From Strongylocentrotus purpuratus (lineage: Eukaryota; Echinodermata; Echinoidea; Camarodonta; Strongylocentrotidae), in contig NW_022145613.1 in the NCBI RefSeq assembly GCF_000002235.5, positions 2,936,001 to 3,000,000 of the forward strand: DNA of 64,000 nucleotides. Reading direction: 5' to 3'. Below the pieces are notes generated by a model. The model was not told the DNA's origin and did no database searches. It saw only the letters and a list, made by a program, of their open reading frames with translations. The stretch's first letter is position 1; each line of letters begins with the position of its first letter. The position numbers and the translations under genes were made by a program. Shown one piece after another: positions 14,213-23,200 of this stretch.

Positions 14213-17200
14213 AAGCGGACACTTTTTTTTTTTTTTTTGGTCTCAAAATTTCAAAATTTGACATTTTTTTACGTATGGGGGGGGGTAAGGTCACCTTATT
14301 TAGGTTAGCCGTGGGTATAATTTTTTTTTTTTTTTTTTTAATATTTTTTTTAATAAAAAAAAAAAACAAAAAAAAAAACAAAGGGGGGGGGGGGGTTTTT
14401 AGGTTTTTTTAGGGGGGTTTACATACATTAAAATACCAAGGGGGGTGTTTGAACCCCCATAACACACCCCCCCCCCCCCCCCCCTGCGTACGCCCCTGAT
14501 GCTATAAGCCATATAACAACACATTCTCTGGCTATGATTTTACATTTTTAATATGCTGATGTATAAAGTTTCCTTATTTTAGACAAACAAATTATGTGGC
14601 ACAGTGGATGTTTTTTCCCCACCCACTCTCATCGTAGTACCTTAATGATTCCCTTTCTCTCTCTTTCTCTATCTTTCGTAAATTATCTTCTGCAACTGAA
14701 GGTTTGTTGTCTTGACTAAATAACCTGTTGCAGTTCTTTTCCGTCTCACTTTTAGTCGTACTTGTTATTACCACTCATTTACATGCACTCGTTATCAACT
14801 ATGATCAACCATTCCATATTCACTCCATTACTGTCCACATTTCAATTGGATTCTCTTCACTTTTCCTTTTTGCAACCTTTGCAGGAGCTTTGAACATTTT
14901 TAATTTAGAGACCAGAGAGACCGGAAAGTATGTTAATTATTTTATTCAATTTTGTTAACTTGGAAAGTGAAACATTGTTTGATTTCAACATCTTGACATA
15001 ATTTTTTGTAAGACAATGGAATTTAACACTGGAAATTTCGAATTTGAAGAAAAAAAAAAGACCCAGAAGTGTTTCCAGGGTTTTAGTTAGGAGGCCCATG
15101 TCCTTTCTAATTTTATTTTTAAGAACAGTTTTCTCTTTTGTATTAATTTTACATTGGTATACCGTTAATTTCTCTGGGAAAAACTACCCCCTTCCCTTAA
15201 AATCAATACTGCCATTACTTCTAGCAACAGTAATTCTATAATTCAAAACTTTTCATTTTCTAAATCCTTCTAATATAAACATATAACAACATAATATGTT
15301 TACACTTTTGCAACCTGTTTCATGGTCCATGTAGAAACAACAAGATGATAGCAAGCCCCCCCCCCCCATGTTTTCTTTAGCTAGGAAGTATAAAAACATG
15401 ATTCTATTAAAATTAGCAGTTTGGATACGAAAGGCATGGATGATTAGCAGTTTTCATATTTAGTGCATTTAGAGGGTTGTCTTTCAAACCTTCTTACATA
15501 CAATACTTGAAGCAGCAATAATATAATAATCTAAAAAACTTCTAATACAGAAGTCCATAGAGGTAAATGAATTTAAACATGTATAATTACAATTAAAATA
15601 TCATTGACTAATTCAATCTTTGATTTAGACTGATCTTTATCACTCAATTTTCAAGGAATTTCTTTCTGCCCAGTCCTCAGTTTCATCCTATAAGATGGTA
15701 GTTGACATTGTTAAAATGTTAATGTTTATTCACTGATGATTAGTTTATCTTTAATTATTTGAATGTTGACAAGGTGATAAATTCATTAGTTTTGTATGTG
15801 GTATTCTACAAACATATAATACAAGTAACAAATAAATAGTATGTAAATGTTCAAGTTTAAACCCAAGTTTAAATCTACTGTCCTCTTTCATTATATAAGG
15901 GTGGCATCTTTAAGAGGTAGTCCCATGTAGATGTCTTCTGCATTCATCAATAAAGTTGTAGCCTAGTTTTCAGAAGAAAGGGCTGTAATGATAACCCAAG
16001 TCTGTTGAATGGAAAAATAAAATAAGATACAGTGTATAAGAAAATCAACAACGATTAATAAATAATAACATACACCCTGATACCTGCCCTGACAAAAAAG
16101 AGGAAGGACTAAAATTCACTTGGAGTTCTAGTGGGCAAACCTAAACTATTTTTCCTACAAGACTAGTTACTGCTCATGTTAGATTATTTCTGATGATTCC
16201 ATTAAGACGATAGGCCTGCTAGAGCTTGGATCAGACAAGGTATGAAATAAGTAATACATGTACAATGTACTTGTAATGTAAACTTGTGCTCATAATTGAA
16301 TAATACTCAGTTAAGTATGGGACATAAAATGACCAAACAACTTGGAACAGAGAATGTACTGGAAATAATGCAACTGCAACATACATTATGTAGACTTTTA
16401 TTTCATCTATATTGACATTTTATTTTTAATCTAAATCACAATTGTGATATTCAGTCAAGTATTCTTTTACAAGTCAACGGACAATGAAAAAATATTTTGT
16501 CAGATCTATAACTTTCTGCATGATATGTGTTCCAAAATAGTTTATTTGGGGTACCTACATGTATATTAGCACACTTGCTTGTATGAAGTGTAGTAGGCCC
16601 GCATTTCTAGATATGATCCGTCAATATCTGTTCTTTGTTCCTCTCCTGAGTTTGTAAACCAGCATGCCTTCATCGTCCACTGTAGAGAAGCATCATCCTA
16701 CATGAGAGAAAACAATGTAGGTACTTCAATTTAAAAGCGATAATAATGGATATACATCAACCATAATACATCCTATTAACAGGCTTTCTTTAATTTTATT
16801 TTGTGTTCTTCGTCATCTTAATTGCTCAAGAAGTGAAAGGACCACTTACAAAAAAAGTGATGAGGGGTTCTGTGTATACCCTACATGTATGATCATGTAG
16901 TGCTTTGAATGTGCATTAGATATGGTTCTTTTACACACAGGACCTCTTGTAAATAAGGACAAATTTCCTTTGTAAACAAAGAAAGGAAAGATATCAATAT
17001 TTGTGTGCTAAGTGCAGAACCAGAATAAAATATACCTCCACAATATACGCTGTCAACAAAAACTTAGTTCCATTTCCTTTTTAGTGAATTAATAGGTGGT
17101 CATTTAATATTTGTGTGCTAAATAGCCTGAACATTTTACCTGCATGGGACTTTCTGCTTCATCTTGCAAATATAAGAAATGTTTTAATGTCCACTCATCA

Positions 17201-20200
17201 GTTAACTCCTTCCAGATCTTCATCAGTTTCATTCTGTTGGAACAAAAATTAAAAAAAAATCGATATGACAATCAAGGCGTCCCTTTCTCCATAACAAAAT
17301 AAAATAGATCTAGCATATTAACTATTTTTCATGTCATGGTTGGCCTTAATTTTAATATGGTGTGGAAATCAACATTCCAATTTAATGGACCACAGTACAA
17401 ATTAAAATTAAATGGAAGATTAAACTTGTGCTTCAAAAAGTGCTTTATATGGCCTATACATATAAAGTAGTCTTAAGTAAAATTGGTTTATTAAGACAAG
17501 AAGAATTGGACTACATAAGTAAACATAATTGTGGACTAGTAGGGGTCTTCTCTTACACAAATAGATTTATCAACATGAACTGCACAATTTGGAGAAGAAA
17601 AAAAATCTCTAATATATTAAAAGAATTAATAGGGGTCAGGCGCGTATGCAGGGGGGGGGGGGTTGGGGTTAACCCCCCCCCCCCCCCTTGAGCTTTTTTT
17701 ATATGTATGTTTTTTCTGGAACCCCCCCCCCCTTTTTTAGTGTTGATTTTTTTTTTTTAAATAACAAAAAAAAAAAATCCTAATGGATGACCTAAATAAG
17801 ATGACTCCCCCCCCCCCACCCCCCGCTTATTCAGCGGCTGGCTGAGTTGTTGCAAAGTTTTTGGCCCGATTTCAAAATGTTAACCCCCCCCCCCCCCCTT
17901 GAAAAAATCCTGCGTACGCCACTGATAGCTAGGGTCTAGATCTAGGCTCTAGACAACTTGACAAGCACGCTGGACCCACACAAAATCTAAATATTAAATA
18001 AACAAATCCTAGTGTTGATGTTTTTTAAATAGGTCTAGATCTAGATTCTAGGTCTAGATCTATATTTTATAGTTTCAGGTTTAGGCTACATCTAAATGAA
18101 TAGGATTTGGAGTTGTTTGATTATCAATGGTCACAGATAATTTTGGTCTAAATAAAGTTGACACGCACCGCGTATGCAACTGAGCGAACGGATGGCACCG
18201 ATATTGATAAGTAAAGCCACAAGTCCACATCTAACTTTGTTAGACCTAACTGTTAGATCTAGGGCTAGGCCTAGACCCTACTAAAGATTTTAACAAGAAT
18301 TAATCCACTTGGATTATCAAAAAAATCATGCTTCGTAGATTACTTTAAGGTATAACGTTAAATCTAGATTTAAATTAAATCGGTGATTGGTGAATTATAG
18401 ATTCATGATGACGATCAAATCTCAAATAAAACTTGATTAGAAAGTTTGATCTTGATGCAAATGAGCACCGAAATTCCCCGGGATGGGCCTGCCGGAACCC
18501 TCGGGGCCCTAACTGGAGTACTAGGGTGAAATGACAGCAAGCCGCAGTCAAACTACTTCATGACGATGAAAATCAAAGTGCAATTTCAAGAGCAATAGTT
18601 TACTAGTCTTTTCCCCAAAAATCTGTTGAGAACTGTCTCCAAATGTAACGAAATTACCGTACATCACGAAGACTATTGCAGCTTTTTCAAAATTGATGAC
18701 TAAATTCACTTAATCTACTCATATTTCAATCAATTACTCACCCATTCTCAATGAACTAACTCTTCTCAGTTTGTGCGAGTGTAGTAGCGTCGTGCATAAA
18801 TCTGCATAATTAAAGTGACGCAATGAGGTCAAATATATTATCCGGTTTCTTAAACGATACTATCGATAAAATACATATTCATGAGGCTCATATCCAATCA
18901 AAAAGCCGCCTCGGTAGCTTATTTGTCTTCAAATGATCCAAAAGAGGCGGAGCCTAATCCCATTCGTCTGCATGGTTTCCGCGCGTGCTGCTTTCCGTCT
19001 AGTAATTATATTTAAACGTCTTTGATCCTCCCCCCTAGGGAGCGCGCTACGCGCGCTCTGTAAGTGATTCGCACGCTTCGCGTGCTCACTACCGCCCCCC
19101 CCTAAAATGAAGTCCTGGCTACGCGCTTGATCGTCTGCGCGGATCGACGATGAGCTATACAACGTTACTGTTCTGGATCATGGACTGTGCATAGCAGGAC
19201 CTCTGGCGCCTGGACCAGGTATCGAATGGTATGATGATTTGAGCCTCCGTTACGCGGCTTGACATGGACTCAATAGTGCATGTTTATGAACGCTTTGCTG
19301 CTGCATTTATGGAAAATTATGATATGTCATGTCGTTATCTGTGTGATGTGTGAGTTTCTCGGGCCCACATTACAGTTATCGATCACTACGCTGGGAACTA
19401 GGTCAGGTTAATGTGTTAGTTATTTAGACGCTCTCGGGCATAGAGATCTACATTAGACCTACAATTACAGTCAGTTACACAACATGGACGGTTTTTAAAA
19501 TACAACGCTGGACATTGAGTTTTGAAACGTATGACACAAGTCTAGCTAGATTAGTTTAGGACCAAGCCTAGATCTAGCTAGCCCTGGTTGGAGTCTATAA
19601 CAGAGGACTGTTTTGGGACCTGCGACTTGACCGGATGGTGCAGAGCTGACGTACGTCGCTACTGCTACTACAGTGGGCCAGGCAGCTGTGCAGTCAGCGT
19701 TAGCCCAGTGAGTGTATGACTGTGACAGCATAGTAGAGGTAACGTAGTCCAGGATCTAGACCTGCGAATAGACTGGAACTGAGTACAGACTAGTAGTAGT
19801 AGTAGTAGTACTTTAGTAGATGAAACCGATGCTTATAAAACTGGATGGACTGACTGCCACAAACAAGACTAGGCCTAGTTAGGAAAGGCTCTTGATTGGT
19901 TACAAATTGTAAAGAGGCGTGTGCTAAATCAGAGATTGGGCCCCCCCCCCCCCCCCCCCCTCAGTGTTATTTAGGGTACGCATATTATGCTTGTTACCTC
20001 TTTTTGAAAGCACCCCCTATCTGAGGACTGCCAACATTTCCGCGGGCTTTTCCTGCCTTAGAGACCCCCCTAAATCATGAAAAATGCTCAATGTACCCCC
20101 CTAAATTCGGAATAATTTCTCAGGAGTCCAAAGAGATGAGAAGAAAAAAAAGGAGAAAAACCCCCTTTTTAAAGAAATGTCCGGGTGAAAAGTTAATACA

Positions 20201-23200
20201 CCCCTTTTTTTTTACAATTCTCGGGCCGGACTTTGTCGCACGAAAAGTACCCCTTTACCGGACATTTTGGTAACACGCATGGGGTCCGTCCGTTCTCGGA
20301 GTGGGGGGGGGGGGAGGGGGATTGGGCTAGACCATCTGGGACTCAGTTTAATTTGGACAAATAATATTTTTGTCATTTATGTAACACTAATGCCTCAGTC
20401 ACACCTTTGCGTATGATGCTGTGTATTGCTGCGCTGTACGAGGTATATCATTCAATACGCAGCCGTTCCCAGCAATACGCGGCAAATTTGAAGATAGCAG
20501 TCACACTATTGCGTATCTAGCTCGTAGGTAGCTCGTATGCCGCTCGTACTAAGACTGTCTACGGTTGCCTATGACCACGCTATAGCTCGCTGCTGCTCAT
20601 AGCAGTACGATTCAATACGCAGTTTGCTCGCCACGGTGCGTATGTAACTGGTTCTTTGCTCGTTTGCTGCTCGCTGGCCGCTCGCATCAGTACCGTCTCG
20701 TTGCGTCTCACTGCATGTTCGCTCGATTTAGCTCGTCTGTTGTTCGTACTGCTGCGTGCCAGCTCGCTTTACAGCGTACCAGCTCGTTTGGGCTGCGACG
20801 GCGTGTAAATAAAAGTCATTTTGCGGGCTTCTGACGAGTATACATCTACAAGAAAAATCAATCTAATGAAAAAAAAAATGGCCCAGCAGCAGAGCTCTGC
20901 CTTGCAAAAGCTTAAGCTTTTGGTTCAGCTGGAAGAAGCAGAGGCGAATGATGTTTATTTATTAAGGTTATGAAGCGCAGCGACGGTGGTTGGTGCTAGG
21001 CAACTAATCGCAGTGAGAGAGAGAGCTAAAGCGAACGGCGTACGAGCTAGACTCGCAGCGTAGCGAGCGGCAATTGCAACAGTTCTTGCTGCTGCGAGTG
21101 GTAGGCGAGCAACAGCCCAACAATACGCGCATTCATGCGAATGACAACGAGCTCTGTCGAGGTAAATCGTGCAGGGAACGCAGCTATAGGCAGTGACACG
21201 CGCTCCAAAAAAAGAGGTGTGTATGGTTGCGTATACTTGCGCTAAGCCACTCGCTGTTGCTCGCATTCACTGGTTGCCACTCGTATTCGCTCGTAGGTGA
21301 TTTGACCTTGCGTTTGCTTGCGATAGTTTAGAAAATTTTAAAACTAGCGAGTGGCAAACGCAGGCCTTTGCGCTAGTCTGCGTATTGAGTACGCAGTGAG
21401 CACGTTTCGTTGCGCTTTATTGGGTATGACTGCCTATGTCTGCGTTCAGGCAATACGCAGCAATACGCAAGCCCAATACGCAAAGGTGTGACTGAGGCAT
21501 AACAGTTACATTTAGCAACATCATAGCCTACATGCATTGCGTTTAATTTATTATATGTTGCCTTACTAGTTTGCAACGAAAGAAGAGATTGTTAATTGTA
21601 CAACATGGTCCGTTACGTTATCCAGAAATGAATTGGATTGACCCTAATGTCCTGAGGAGTTCAAGCTTTTTAAGCAACAGATGGAACTCTATCTTTTGGA
21701 TAAGTCACAGATTCAGTGAAGCAAGCAATTAAGATTAAACTAGCCTTAGGAAATGAAGGTTTGAGGAAAATAAACGGATGGTCTGTCTGAAGAAGACCAG
21801 GAGAAGCCTGACAAAATGTGGGGGCTGTTTGGGGGTCAGTTGAGAGTCTCAGTAAATCTCAGGATCCACAGGTTGGAGTTGATGAGATACTAGCCTTTAA
21901 ACAAGGCCACATGTCTGATAGACGCCGAGCGACTAAAAAGAGACGAATCGCGAATACCCGAGTGAACGACAGAGCGAGTAGCGCAGCTACCGCCACTCGA
22001 TCGCGCGTTCACACCGGGTCTCTAGATTCATCTCAGCCGCTGATTAGGGTGGAAAAAAGCCAGAGTCACGAGGCCTTGTCAAAAGACTAATGAGATGCGG
22101 GCAAAAGTCTGGCGAGACTATTGATGACTTTGTGAACCGGTGCAGGAGCAAAGCCAAGGAGTGCGATTTATCAGATGGAGAATTAGCAGAGTGACAAGAG
22201 ACAGCGGCAGTCCCATTCAGGGAGAGGAAGTTCAAAGTCGTGGCACAGAGGCCGACACCGTGTACATGAGGACGAAGCCGAAACCGAAGCACCTGAAGAA
22301 GAAGATAGTGATGGATGGAGCAGATTTCCACATGGTAGTGATCACCATCGATTCGGTTGAGCAGGAGTAGAATGAGGCTTATGCTAAGCTAGACATCCGA
22401 TGTCCTCGTCTTCAGGGACAGCACCATCTTCATGCCAATGTCGACACCGGAGCAGGTGGGAATGTTCTCCCACTACGCAGACTTCAAGATATGTATGATG
22501 ATCAATGGAAAGACGTTCGTCCTTCGTCCTACTCTGCATATGGCGAATCACCGTGACAGATCATTTGTGGTATGTTGATAGTGTCAAGGGACCAGTCATT
22601 GTTGGGCTCACTTCATCCAAGAGGCTGGAGGTGGTAACCCTCCATGAGGTGAAGCGGCAGCCAGTGCAGGCTACACAAGCCTACCTCCCATCGATCCAGT
22701 CAATTGATGACCTCAAAGCAGCATACCCGAAGCAGTTTGATACCTTGGGAAACTTCAAAGGAGAGGCCACTCTCTATCTCAATGATGGTGTTATACGTGC
22801 CTTCAATAGACCGTCACCCGCGAAGGAAGTACAGTGTTCACATCCGTGACAAGCTGAAGGGTGAACTTGACAAAATGGAACAGCAGGGTGCAATACTGCA
22901 AGTCGCCCGTTACACGCAATGGTGCAGCTCTCTGACAACCAGTGTCAAGAAGGATGGGAGCCTAAGACTGTACTTGGACCCAAAACGGCTAAACAATGCA
23001 CTCAAACGGTACCCTCACAAGATACCTACCTTAGAGGAGTTGAACCCAGAGTTCAGTGATGTACGTTTCTTTTCCAAACTGGATTCCAAATCTGGGTATT
23101 GGGTATTTTTTTCTGATCTCATTCATAGCAACATACTATCACTGTTTGGGTTTTCCTCGTACATCCCCCTCTAAACTATTCAATTGATAATGGGATATAT

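Larger units (their letters stand above)
12377..19129. mobile_element. 6.75-kb inverted-end element with 8-bp target duplication, hAT-like
   Basis: Left end CAGGCGCGTAGTCAGG and right end CCTGGCTACGCGCTTG are inverted matches (14 of 16). The flanks are ATCATCTG (12369-12376) and ATCGTCTG (19130-19137), an 8-bp duplication with one change. Subterminal sequence is also shared in inverted orientation: the block GCTCCGCC...AATAAGCTACC...ATGAGCC occurs at about 13212-13290 (+) and about 18875-18955 (-). The interior holds a minisatellite, two smaller MITEs and a pair of unrelated exons. No transposase was recognised. Confidence 0.5.

Noticed and set aside
13994..14381. Poly-Gly and poly-Pro open frames
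   Set aside because: Produced by G and C runs inside a MITE; no start context, introns or homology.
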